This document shows positions 24,786-36,767 of a stretch of 64,000 nt of DNA, piece by piece. The stretch is from Sitta carolinensis (taxonomy: Eukaryota; Chordata; Aves; Passeriformes; Sittidae): positions 79,300,743-79,364,742 of the forward strand of contig CM063283.1 of the NCBI GenBank assembly GCA_032173965.1, written 5' to 3'. The notes beneath the pieces were generated by a model. That model made no database searches. It had not been told where the DNA came from and worked only from the letters and a program-made list of their open reading frames with translations. Position numbers and translations under genes: made by a program. Every line of letters begins with the position of its first letter. Position 1 is the first letter of the stretch.

Positions 24786-27700
24786 CTAAGTCTTTTAGGA
24801 AGAGTAGAAAAGCAAAGGGAGACAAGATGGAAAAGCTATTGAATTTATTCTGCAAACTGTTCTTTGAGGCAATATACCATACCTCCACAGCAGAGAAAAC
24901 AGGATTCTCACAGATTTGAGAACTGGAAGGATTCAAACAAATCTGAGAATTAGATGGATCCATAGATGGAATGCAGCAATTCATATATCTTGAACCACAG
25001 TTCATGTGGATGTTAAGGAGCTTTCTACTCCTCAAAGTATAGATAGTTTTGGGAGTTTGGGGGTGGGTTAACTCTTGCTACATTATTATTACTTGGAGTT
25101 TCAAGTATAAACCTTTTTTTAATGTTCACATTTTCAGCTAAACATTGAAATATTTTGTCAATGAACAGAAAATTCTATGTCATAAAGACATATCATATTG
25201 TGTTTCAAGACCTACCTGCAATGCTTTTAATACATTGGATATTCATACCTGACAGTTTTCCCTACAGAGTTCAAAGGTCTCATAGTCTTTAATTTTTCTT
25301 CTGGCATCGAAGAAGAGTAGTTGAGGAATACAACACCAGTTTAGAATTGAAGTCTTAGTCCTGTTGGAAGAAAATTAATTTTAACAATGACCAAATCAAT
25401 TTAGAGTTGCTGATATTTAGAAATGGAAGGAAAAAACAGTATTGTCATGAATCGTTTTACTGATTCCTATTACTTAACTAGCTGGTTTTGACACTGCAGA
25501 AGTTCTCATTGCTAAAAGTGAACCTTAAGAAAACTCCTGGAGGTAACTCTGGAGCAAAAAGTCTTGGTCAGAGCTAGGACACTGTTAACCAAAGGCTCAA
25601 TTCTCTTCCTTTTCTATTATTTAAATCAAAAGTAACTGCACTGATTTTCCATGGATTTCCATTAACAAGGAGGAGGGAAAAAAAAATCTTAATTGTTTAA
25701 TTGCAAGGGTACGACTCCTAGCAGCAGGTCCATTTTATTATTAAGAAAAGAGCCAATCTTAAAACAAAACTTGAAGCTCTGAACCTGTGCTGGCTTATAT
25801 AAACTACTTATTCAGAACACACATTTAAAATTTTATCTAGCAGGCATTGTTAGAAAGAAGAGCTGTTCTCTACCTGTTTTTGAAAACTGCTGAGTGCCCT
25901 CTTTTCCTACACTGAAGTTGCAAATTGCCTTGATGTTCCCTGTTTTAACATTCCCTTTACAAGAAGTGTTTAAAGTAGGTCACAGTGGCAAAGATTTAAA
26001 GAAGACTTAAAATGGAGTTTGTGAATTCCTTTAGGAATCCCAAAATCTTAGAATATGTAAACAACAAAAACATGGTCTAATCCCCTCCTCTTTGTGAGTT
26101 GGTGAACTCAGTCATGACAAAGGTTTATAATAGCACAGAAATTTAGCATCCTATTATCATCCAGTTATTATGATCCATTTTTATTTTTGTTCTCTACCTC
26201 GTATTTTTACTTCCATTCTGTAAAAGGAAGGCTACTGTTTCAGAAGAATTGCATGTTGCTCTTTTTATCAATTCACAAGAATGCCTAGTAACTCTGAGTG
26301 TAGGAAAATTAGGGTCTATATATTACACTCAGTCCCTTTCAATCTCTTTCATAATAAAACATGCAGACTAGGAGGTTGGGGTTTGCTCTTAATGGTTTCT
26401 TTCTGCTGATCCTTGCTTCTTATTTATTTTCTCTGCTGCTTCTTGCTCCTTATAATAGTCCCCTACTCAGTTATAGCTCACCTGCGCTTGCCCTCCTGGT
26501 GGTGTCCCTATGCCAGCAAGGGTCCTCTGCAGGCTGTGTTTCCTCAATTGTGTCCCTGCCTTGATGTACATTACCCATGGCAACCTTTGCCTCAGACGTG
26601 TCTCCTCCATCGTTGAGAGTCTCCTTCCGAGGTGGTGGCTGCAGTGGTGCCTCCTGTGCCTCACGCCCACTGCTCTTTCTAAACATGTGTGAGTAGAGGC
26701 ACCATAAACTCCTCTGCCTGGTTGAATGACCGATGCTCAATGATCTTTTTTGTCCTGTTTTGCAGCCTTATGGAACTGTCTGGGACTGCCTTCTTCCACA
26801 CAGCTCACCCTGCTATGCCCAATATAAGACAAAATATAATTATAGCTATGTACTACATTCTCAGGTCTGGAATGGAATATGATTCCTTCCCACATAGGCT
26901 TGGAGAATTAGTGAAGGAATATGAATGGTGACAAAATGTTTTGAATTTGGTCTCTGTTGAGACCTTGAGGTTGCGAACAGATAGGCCATTCATGAAATAA
27001 ACAGATTGCATTTGTTTGCAGTTTGCAGAACCTGATGGGCTTAGAAAATGTGGGTTATGTCTACTAAACAAAGTCACTTTGCACCTTTCATTACAGATTC
27101 AAGAAATCTCTTTGAAAATCAGTAACACCTCTAGCCTATACTTACACCTCAGAAAGGGATTTGTGCCTATTCAGGCTTTTGAAACTACAGTCATAAATGC
27201 TTTTGCACTCAGATGACACTTTTTTTCAGTGATAAATTCCTGCCAAATTAAATATTTCTGTGCTTTATAGTGAGATGGGTGTTCAGAGTCAATTACTAAT
27301 CTGATCATTTCCAGGTTCTCAGTTCAATATGATTTATCTGCCTGAAAGAAGCGTTATGGCTGTTATCAGCCACCACTAATGAACGCATGAAAATGACACA
27401 GTATGTACTTCTACTGGCCAGTCATGCAGCCTAAATATAACCATATAAACCACTGCTACAGTTCTGTAACTCCTTGTGATGTGTTGAAATGAAAAGTTCC
27501 TAACAGATATGAGTGTGAAGATTTAGTATAAAAGAATGTCTGTAAGCCAGCTGGCCTAATGTTTGTGCACTGTAAGGAGGTCAAAGGCCTTGCATGGTCT
27601 TAATAAATAGAATCAACTGACTTCATATGTATTTTGGCACTAATATGTGGCCTATGGCATCATTTCCTGAGGTTTAGTACAATATTAATAAAAAGGCTAT

Positions 27701-30700
27701 TCCAGATTAGGTCCAAATCAGTGCTATGGTAGAGAACAGTTTTTCTCTTTGCTCAATCAGAAATAAATAAATAAATGGAATAAGGCACAGCTGCTTATGG
27801 CATTACTTTGAAATACCCACACAAATACAAATCCCCAAGTTAAGTTGAAGCTTGCTTCATTTTATTTATTTCTCATTAGTTTGCTTTAAATCACTGACTT
27901 CTCTGGGAATGTAAAAAAGGAAAAAAGAAGAAACAAGTCCTACACTGGCCAGACAGATGAAGAAAGCACATGCCGACAATAAATCCAGGTTTAGCCTTTG
28001 GCTCTGAAGCACCCTGAATTCATTATGTTTGTTTGTGCAGCCACTGTTAATCTGTTGTGACAACAAATTAAAGTCTGATTTAAATTAAAGCAAATCACAA
28101 AATAATTAGAAGCTTCTTGTCTCTCATACCACTCCTCAGCTCTTCATCCGTTACTGGTCCAGGTTAGAGAATCACCACCTGCCATCTGATAGTTCAGAAG
28201 ATTTATCTGTTAGGCTTTTCTTTTTCTTTCAACAAGGTACCCCGTTTTTCATGGATTCCTGTGGGGTACTTACACATTAAGCATATTGACCTGCTTCCCT
28301 TCAAAGACACTCACTTTGGATCTCAAAGGAAAATAAACCTCTGCATTTCTTCTTTAGGAGTCCTAAGTGCTTGTCCAAAACCCTCATTAGCCCTTTTTCT
28401 GAAATTTTTTATGAAAGCTGCTCTGAAAGACATAGTTTCCATGCAATGCATTCTGTTTCAATAATGGACTGTGTTACGACTCAGTGTGCAGCACCCATTC
28501 ACACAGATGCGTTCTTCATTTATGAGAGGATATAATCCTGTCCTACTTATTATCCTATTTCAGTTTTTCTTGTTGATAAATGCCAAAGCCAATTTTGTAT
28601 TTAAATCTGACAGCATGAGTATAGAAGTGAGTATGACAAAACTAGTACACAAGGATTCTAAATCCAGGACTATAAGTGTAATTAATTAATCAACAGAATG
28701 AGCACTTTTCCCCTATCTGAAATATACAAGTTATCTGTATTTAAAGTGGATGTTTAAGACTTATTTTGAAAAGTGGAAGAAGTATTTGCTTTCAAAGCTT
28801 TTTTCACCAGGATGGATTTTATAGAATGTGAATGTGCATTTGTTTACCTGTATGTGCGCATTTTTGAGGGCTGAGGAAGACAATGATGTAGCAATTTCAA
28901 CATAAATATGTGAAAAGTTCTTTCTAACTTTTCCTCAGCTAAGGTAATGCAAAATCTTACATTCAATAATCTTTTTAGTTGTTGTTGCTGCTGTTTGCTT
29001 TGTTTTTCCAATAAACAAACAAACAAACAAACAAATAATTTTGTATTAAAAGAGTGGGGGTTAGCATCTTAAATTTGATTGCCTGATGCCTTTTTAAATA
29101 CCTTAATGTATCTTGTTTTCCTTCCAGCTGAAAATTAATTCTAACATATTTTTAAAAACACTTAAAAGTGAGAACGAAGTAATGTTGCCAGTGGTAAAAA
29201 TATTAATTTGAAATTTTCTGTGCATGTATGGAGAGCTGGTATTGTTAACACATATTCCAGCTTTGGAAGGACATAGCTTTCAAGAAGTTGTTTCTATGAT
29301 TTTGTTATTTTAAGGTGTGACTTATTCTGAAATGCAGATGTAGCTAGTAGAAATTTAAATCTATATAAAAAAAAGGAACTGCAATAATCTTATGAATTAT
29401 GCTTTTCAAATCATTAAAACTTCTCAAAATAGATGCAACATATTCCTTTTTTTAATTCCCCAGATTATCACCAGCCTTGAGGTCACAGATAATTATATCT
29501 TCAGCACCCCTGTTAAAGTACTGGAATTACAGTAAGGATTTATGAAAGGAAGTCTTCTAAGTCTTAGGCCTTGGTATGCACTTGAAAATTTGAAAATGAG
29601 AACACAAAGACTTTTTGTTACTGACTTGATTCTGTGATTCTGTAAACATGAAATACTGTTACTTAACATAAACACCTTTTCACGTAGAATGATATAAAGG
29701 CATGATTATTTTTCATCTTTTTCAAAGCATACAAAATTTGACATAATTCTTAAAATATATCTGTAGCAAAGTATTTTCAGTAAAATACACAGAATTTGAG
29801 CCACACTGATATTAGTTTCTTATGTGATACATTTCTTGAAATTAACAATATTTTTTAGAAAAAAGCAGGTTTGGAGACATGGGCTAATAAACAATAGGGA
29901 GAAAAAGTGTCTCTCGTTTCTCAAGATTAATTAACAAATTGACTCATTGGTACATACAAGGACAAAACATTGTTTCACAACCACTTGTGTATATGTCCAA
30001 GAAAAAAATTTACACTGAAAAGAAGTCAATATTGAATTTTTATTCATGCACAATATGAAAATTGAGGACTAGCAAGAAGGTGCTCACACACATGCATTTC
30101 AAATGTTTGAGTGAGTTTTTTCATGCTCTGAACAAATGAAGTATGAAACTCTTGTTTTAAGTTCCTAACTAGATAAATAATTTCCACTCTATTGCATTTC
30201 TGACTATGCTTTGATTTTGTCCACCCAGTTGAAAACCAGCAATACTACTGGAGCAGATAAAACAAGTTATTGCAGAAAACTTAAGAAGTTAAAAACTGTC
30301 CCAGTTATAAATCTTCTTGTAACCTTCTCATAGTTTCACCCGTTTTCCCACTTGATATACCATCTTAAGTGTCTTCATATCTCCCAATAATGTATTAACT
30401 TTCAGGAAAGAATAGAGTTGTTTTCTGGGTTAACTGGTTTGAAGTCCAGTTCAGTTGAAATGGAAATTGAGATGCTCTTTGAGAAATTGTAATGAAATGT
30501 TACGGATTCCATATTCCCCTGACATATCAGGAATAACAACAGTGATACCTGCAGTTTACGATCCTATCCATATTTAACATTAAAGTTAATTCCTGAGTGA
30601 CTGTCTCATGGAGTAAGATAAATGATAATGGATGGTATTATGTGGAAGAGAAACATATGAAGTCATATTTTAACTGACAGTTTTTTAAGCACAGTATAAC

Positions 30701-31035
30701 TCTGCTTATTGACAGATTATGTTGTTGTGAATGGGGAAAAATAATTCAGAAGTTAAAGAAAAAACTTATTTCCTGGTTTTGGATCTATTGATTTCTGTGT
30801 ATACTTCCAATAGGTAGAGGTGGAAGCAGATAGGCTGTGAGATGTTCCCAGCATTAAAAAGATGCAATATTTATTTTGCATGTTCATCTTGATATTTTGG
30901 TTCTTCTTAAAGAGCTCAAAATATGCTTAACCTAGAAAATAAATTAAATTGCTTTTAAGTGCTTTGATGCACTCTTCAGAGCTCACAGAATAGTACTAGC
31001 AATTTTGTCTGTTGACCTGAGTACTATTCACATGA
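24786..31035. other. Unique AT-rich DNA, no gene supported
   Basis: It contains a G+C-richer patch at about 26460-26700 with several short frames on both strands, an AAAC microsatellite (29012-29037), and a candidate conserved patch at 27280-27420. A CAG|GTGAGC donor-like site on the minus strand near 26480 and a polypyrimidine-AG acceptor-like site on the plus strand near 26766 are not on the same strand, so they make no exon. Confidence 0.45.
29012..29037. repeat. AAAC microsatellite
   Basis: Five to six tandem AAAC units. Confidence 0.9.
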
Positions 31036-31263
31036 AGTAATAGCAAGTTCTACCTGACCAACCTAGTGACCTTCTTATGAAGGAGTGACTACATCAGTGG
31101 ATAAGGGAAATGTTAAGATGTCATTTATCTAAACTTTTGTAAAGCCTTTGATACAGTGCCCCACAACATCCTTCTGTCTAAACAGAAGAGAGATAGATTC
31201 AATGGGTGGACTGTTAGATAGATAAGGAATTGGTGGGATGGTTTCATCCGAAGGGTAGGGGTC
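31036..31263 (+). mobile_element. CR1 LINE, 5' piece of a split copy
   Basis: It begins in the RT domain with 'caagttctacctgaccaac' and continues through 'atgtcatttatctaaac', 'cctttgatacagtgccccac' and 'ggtgggatggtttcatcc', the usual CR1 ORF2 order. It breaks off at 31263 exactly where the LTR begins, and the next CR1 segment resumes at 31886. Confidence 0.92.
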
Positions 31264-31885
31264 TCTTGGGTTTTGTGGTGTTGTTGTGACCCAAGAATTG
31301 TCCAAAGTTTCTGTTTTTCCCAGCCTGGTGCAGAAGAACAGCCCGAGATCTCTTTGTTCTTGTTTCCAAGGATTGTTTACTGTTTGTTATCTAGTACATT
31401 GTGGCTCTGGTCTGCAAAGATCTGTCTTGCAGGTCAAGTTGGAGCAGACTGACCACCCTCTGGGTGGTGTTTATCTTTTATACTAAAATCTATGTATTCT
31501 TTATTTACAATAATTTTCCAATACCTATCAGCTGTGTTGGACAGTGTGCTTCTATGCTAAACAAATCAAAAAGTGCCACCATCACAGCAGAAGATGGAGG
31601 TTAAAAGACCAAGAAGAAGGCCAGGGACATGCCCAAAATCATCCATCTTTTCCCCCTAAACCCCCATTATAAAACCCCAAAATTCTACATTTTCACCCTG
31701 TGACAAGTTAACTATCACTCTACTTAAACTCTTGTGTCATGTAATTCTTCGTACAAGGTTAGTAATTTTTCCATGGGCTCAAGTCAAACACATAGGTGTT
31801 TTTGACTCCATGCCAGGGTCTCTGAGACCCCTGCCAGGGTCTCTGATCACCCAGGGCAGTAAGAGGAATGTTCTGGGTTCTGACA
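31264..31885 (-). mobile_element. ERVL-like solo LTR inserted in CR1
   Basis: On the minus strand it starts TGTCAGAACCCAG (from 31885). It carries a conserved U3 ('gggcatgtccctggccttc', 'aagcacactgtccaacacag') and a TATAAAAG box (reverse complement in 31475-31490), and ends near 31264 with ...CCCAAGA, probably a decayed CA end. The flanking CR1 shows an imperfect 6-bp target duplication: GGGGTC at 31258-31263 and GTGGTC at 31886-31891. The U3 resembles that of the LTR at 39097. A 21-bp tandem repeat (TGCCAGGGTCTCTGA twice, 31811-31846) lies in U3. No internal retroviral sequence is present, so it is a solo LTR. Confidence 0.85.
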
Positions 31886-32898
31886 GTGGTCAATGGCTCA
31901 GAGTCCCAGTGGGCATCAGTGAAAAGTGGTGACCTTCAAGGGTCTGTGCTAGAACCCATGTAATTTAGTATCTTCATTAAATACACAGAAAAAAGGAAAG
32001 AGCAAATTTGCAAGAGACACCAAGCTGAGAGGTGCTGTTGGCACACCTAAAGGGTGGTATGTCACATAGAGAGAGATGGACAGGCTCAAGAAATGGGTCC
32101 ATGGGAATCTTTTAGGTTAAAGATGAAATAAAAGGTGCAGCACCTGGGCAGGGACATTCCCCAGTATTAATACAGGCTGGGGGGTGGACAGATTGAGAGC
32201 AGCCCTGCTGAGAAGGACTTGGGGTTGCTGGGGGAGGAGAATGGACAATGCACTCTTGTAGCCCAGAAAGCCAATAGTGTCCAGGTGGTTCTGTTCCTCT
32301 ACTGCAGTCTGATGAGACCAGCTGGAGTACTGCAGCCATCTCTAGAGTCCCCAGCACAGGAAGGACAACAGCCTGTTGCAACGAGTTCAGAGGAGGGACA
32401 CAAGGTTGATTAGACGAATGAGACACTTCTCCTATAGGGATAGGCAGAGGATTTGTTCAGCCTGGAAAAGAGAAATCTCTGTGTTGTCCTAATTGAAGCT
32501 TTACAGTTCCTGAAGGTAGTCTACAAGAAATATGTATATAAAATAAAGATCTATTTACAAGAATATGCATTGATAAAACAAGATGGAATAACTTTAAACT
32601 ATGTGATACAGCAATACAACAATGTAGAACTAGATTAGATAGGTAAGTAGGTTTAGATTAGATTTTAGAAATTTTTTTTTTTTTTTTTAGGTTTTTTTCT
32701 GGGGGGGGTGTTGAGGCACTGAAACAAGTTGTTGGGAGCAGTTCTTGAGTGCCCCATTCCTGAAATCTTCAAGACCAGGAATGCATGGAGTTCTGAGGCC
32801 CCTGGTCTAGTGAAGGGTGTCCATGCCGAGAGATGGGGGCTTGGAACTAGATGATCTTTAAAGTGCCTTTCAACCCAAATCACTCTATGATTCCATGG
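31886..32898 (+). mobile_element. CR1 LINE, 3' piece of the split copy
   Basis: It resumes at 'gtggtcaatggctcagagtc' and runs to the 'cactctatgattccatgg' tail. The catalytic RT box near 32010 reads FARD instead of FADD. The 'gattgagagcagccctg' (32190), 'gtccccagcacaggaagg' (32347) and 'ttggaactagatgatcttta' (32851) segments are all in order. A 17-T run at 32672-32688 followed by a G-run breaks the 3' part. Confidence 0.93.
32672..32688. repeat. Poly-T run inside CR1
   Basis: Seventeen T followed by AGG, seven T and then a G-run. It is a local slippage product rather than a CR1 feature. Confidence 0.9.
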
Positions 32899-34365
32899 TT
32901 TTAATATGTCCTTCATTTGTGTTTACTGATGTTCCATACATGGCTGAAATTCCAGACTCTTTAAAAAGCATTTTGTATGGACAGAATATTTAATTTCCAT
33001 ATTAGAAATAATTCTATGCATTTTCTGGGCAGTTTGGCAAGCTGGTTTTACACTAAAATATTTCTGATAATTTCAGTTCTTCCAGTATTAAGTTGGTTTT
33101 GTATTTTTGGAAGGTGAAAGAGTGCCCTTGCAAGTCAAAAAGGAAGCAGAATGCTATAGGAAAAAACATTGATGTAGCAAAGCATCTTTTTTGGAGTATA
33201 AAATTGATGACAGAATTCAGATACACAGTTTTGGTAAATTGCTGTTTTTCATTTTTTACCATAAGGAAGTATTCTAAAGTTGTTTAAGATTTTCTTACAA
33301 CGACAGCACAGACAGCAAAAAAGAGGGTTTTGGTATTGCTAAAATAACCAATACACCAAGAATAGGATAACTGAGATTCATAAGCTAATAAAAATTAGAA
33401 GACAAATAATTGCAAAACCGATTAATCCTGTCTTGTGTGCACTAAATTAGCAAAGCTAATAAGAAATAATGTTTTTACAACATTAGAAGTTAATTAAAAA
33501 GTGACATTTTTCAATAAACTCAACATTTGTCTCCCAAAATTAATGAAATCATACCTATAGGTATGTATAAAAAAATGAAACCCACCATCTATTATATTAT
33601 CTAAGTGACAAAAAAATCCCTCAGCACTATTTTTCTTCTTCATTTAGCTTATTGATTAAAATATCCTCAAGTAAGAGTCTGGGCGTTGTTTAATTTTAGG
33701 GATTTTCTCAGCTGATATATGCCATTCATGTAAAATTGGTGATAACTCAGGTAAGAAAGTTGTTTTGCCAACAATGATGGCTCCAACAGTATCAATCACA
33801 TACATAATGTCTAGTGATGGAGAACTGAGATAGTTTTAGACTTCTGCTTTTTATTTTTTCATAAAGTCTCAGAGTACATCACAAAATTTGACACAAGATT
33901 CACTTCATCCAATTCTGAAATTTAATTGCTGCTTGGCAGCCTCTACAGTTCATGAAAACCTCAAAGGGAAGTTTAATCAACCCTAACAGTAACTAGGGGA
34001 CTTCCCCAAACTAACTGATAGAGAAGCATTAAATAGAGTCCATAATTCAGGGCAGCAATACTGGGGAGCTGATGTTTTTCCTTTTTTTTGGTATTCAGAG
34101 TGGATTTCTGTCTTAAGGATAGTTGCCCTTGAAAGGACATATTGGTAACAGGAGGAAATAAATGTTTTCATTTAGTTTAAATAAGGCAGTGATGTTTGCC
34201 ACTACTTGTATGAGAATTCTGTAAATAAAATGTTTATCTACATATGTTCTGTCCAAGCTCAATGCTGTTACTCCTTTGCTCTCACTTTCAGATCAGTGCA
34301 CTAACCAGAAGTCTATGTGGAATCATCAGGAGGTTATTAGTAGCTATAGATCTTAATATTATTTT

Positions 34366-34481
34366 TTATTTGGTTTGTTTGTTGTAGTTTGTGTGTTTGT
34401 TTGTTTTTGGGGGGGGGTTGTTGTTTTTTTGGTTGGCATTTGGGGTGGGGTTTTTTTTGTTTTTTTGTTTTTTGTTAGGTG
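34366..34481. repeat. GT/T-rich low-complexity tract
   Basis: TTTG and TTGT units with G-runs on the plus strand (A/C-rich on the other). Its composition resembles 53140-53390 and the complement of 1639-1741. Confidence 0.85.
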
Positions 34482-35734
34482 TAGAAGTGGGAAGCATTTT
34501 ATATGCAGTAGTTTTTTTCCTTTCTTGATTATTTTTTTTCCAGGCATGAAGGAAAAAATCAGGATTCTTTTGTTCATCTGAAAGTGACTGATTTCCAGGT
34601 GTTATTTTAAGTTTACATATTTTACAGGCATCTAGACCCTTCTAAATTTTGGATATTCATAACTAATATGTTCATTTCCTGAAAGGAGAAAGTAATTGAA
34701 TATCCATATTGAGTATAATTATGCATATTTATAGTATAAAAAACTATCTAGCACAACTGACTTTTCATAAAAACACTGCATTCCCCTAGAGAAGGTTCTC
34801 CTCCTAGTTCATGAGTTGGTTGATTTGAATCAAGATTATATCAATCAGTTCTTTGTTTGGTTTTGGCTTTTAGATTTGGGTGGTTTTTGTTCTAGCTTAG
34901 TTTAGTTTTGCATTGTGGTTTTTTCCTCATACATAAAAGAAAAAAGCAGTGAGATCCTTCTTAGTAAGTTTGGTCATTAAACCACAATCATGCAAGAGGT
35001 TCTGCAAGAAATGTATTGGCACAAATAGCATACAAAATTTTAATGCTTAGTATTAAAAAAGAGATATAAACCCCAATACAATAAAACTAGAAAACAGAAA
35101 TTTGGTCCATTCTTTCAGAATGTTACTGAATATTTGTCTTTGAAAATGCAGTTGGGTCAGCAGTGGAACATGCAGGCACTCAACACATTCCAAGACTGAA
35201 ATATTTCTTTATTTAGGTGGCTGAATATAGACTGAGGAATTTTTAGTCCCATTTTTTGCTTAATAGTTGCTCTTAATGTCCAATTTTTAGATAGCTAAGC
35301 TTTTAAAGGAAGATAACAAAGGGAGATTAGTGGTGAAGCCTTGACAGTCATCTTTGTAAAGCTTAAAAAAGAGCAGGAACCACACTTTCACTGGTGCTTT
35401 CTGCAGGTAGAGAACACTGGGCTGCATCTCGTTCATACAGCCTTGCCTGGTCCTGAACCGTACAGCATAAATCCTCTGCAAACTAACTTACTATTAAAAA
35501 AATGGATCCAAAGCATGATTGCTTCCTGGGCTGACAGGATTTCCTCTTTGTTTTGGAAATGTTTTGGACATTTTATTGTGGAAATGTAGTTACCAATTTC
35601 TTTCTACTGATTTAAACCAGCAAGAGAGTGTGGCTTGAAGTATGTAACAAGGCATAGGTTACTCTTTTGCTTCTGCGAGTTAAAGTGGGAATAGTGCTTT
35701 TAAAATCAAATCCTCTCTGGCAACTTCAATCAAT

Positions 35735-35746
35735 CACTTTAAAGTG
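35735..35746. repeat. 12-bp perfect palindrome
   Basis: CACTTTAAAGTG, next to TTCAATCAAT and an AT-rich stretch. Confidence 0.85.
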
Positions 35747-36230
35747 CTTTTATTTATAAGCTACATTTTATTTTGTTCCTGTAGACAAATGAAAAAAAAA
35801 AAAAAATCTGTTGGAGACTGAAGAAGTTTGTGAGCCTTCCCTTTCTTATTCAGAACCTAATTCCAAAGTTATTTATATTATCTCCCCAGATGCTTCTAAC
35901 ATTAAGAAGAAGATGTGTTATAACAGTCTTGTTTTTTATCTCTTCAGGTACTCTAGCTGTGCTTTATTCTCTGATCAGGAGGGCACTATCTTTCCAGTTA
36001 CTTTTAGCCAAATCAGAGACCTGTAACATGGGAAAAAAAAATGTGTACTAATGAAAATACATAACTAAAACAAGCTTACCTTGAACTCAACTGGAAGCAT
36101 ACTGAAATTGTGTAACTAAAAACATTATTTAAGCATTTTGTAAAATTCTGAGAGCATAGTCAGATCCAATATTACATGTGCAAGTGAACAACATCATCTG
36201 AGAAGCAAAACAAGAAGAATATAATTATGC

Positions 36231-36767
36231 TGTCGTTTATCCTCAGTTTACAACTAAGACACATACAGCTGCTTATGACCTCAGTCCTGGTGGGATTGGG
36301 AAAAAAAATTGGAAGAGTAAAGAGAAGTGAATGTATGGGTTGAGGTAAAAACACGTTAATAATGTAAGTAAAATAATTAATAAAAATAATAATAATAGCA
36401 AGGGGCATCCAAAAAAACAGGAAGAGAAAACAGAAGACAAACAACAAATTAAAATAAAAAACAATTCCTCACCACTAACCAACTGATGCCCAAACTGCTC
36501 CTGAACAGTAGCCCCTTTCCCAGGTTTCTTTCAGTTTTCTATTCTGATCATGGTGCTATACAGTATGGAATATCCTTTTGGTCCATTGGAGTCAGCTTTC
36601 ACAGCTATGGTGAGGTGGGGTGAGATGCAGAAAAGGGCTTGACTCTGCAAAAACTGTTCATGAAAATATCCCAGTGTTACCAGAATTACTCTTATCCTAA
36701 ATCCAAAGCACACAACTATAGTAGTTACAAGAAGAAAATTAACTCTATCCCAGCTTAAACCAAAACA
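36231..36767 (-). mobile_element. Avian ERV solo LTR (minus strand)
   Basis: On the minus strand it begins TGTTTTGGTTTAAGCTGGG (from 36767), followed by 'atagagttaattttcttc', 'ctttggattta' and 'gatattccat', the order of a common avian LTR. It ends at 36231 with ...AACGACA. The 3' half carries the 'gggcatcag' and TTATTATT-rich segments and a 'cctcaaccca' remnant. ATGC occurs at both edges (36227-36230 and 36766-36769), a possible short target duplication that shares one base with the element. Minus-strand frames at 36172-36944 are translations of this LTR and have no retroviral domain. Confidence 0.8.

Larger units (their letters stand above)
32899..36230. other. Unique AT-rich DNA, no gene seen
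   Basis: It contains a GT-rich low-complexity tract (34366-34481) and a candidate conserved patch (35620-35765) with a 12-bp perfect palindrome. The short frames include two that are simply translations of the GT-rich tract. Confidence 0.5.

Noticed and set aside
26038..26095. Possible CR1 tail remnant ('atcttagaat' followed by 'ctaatcccctcct')
   Set aside because: Too short and diverged to separate from chance.
29630..29648. TGATTCTGTGATTCTGT, resembling a CR1 tail
   Set aside because: No CR1 body is recognisable upstream on that strand.
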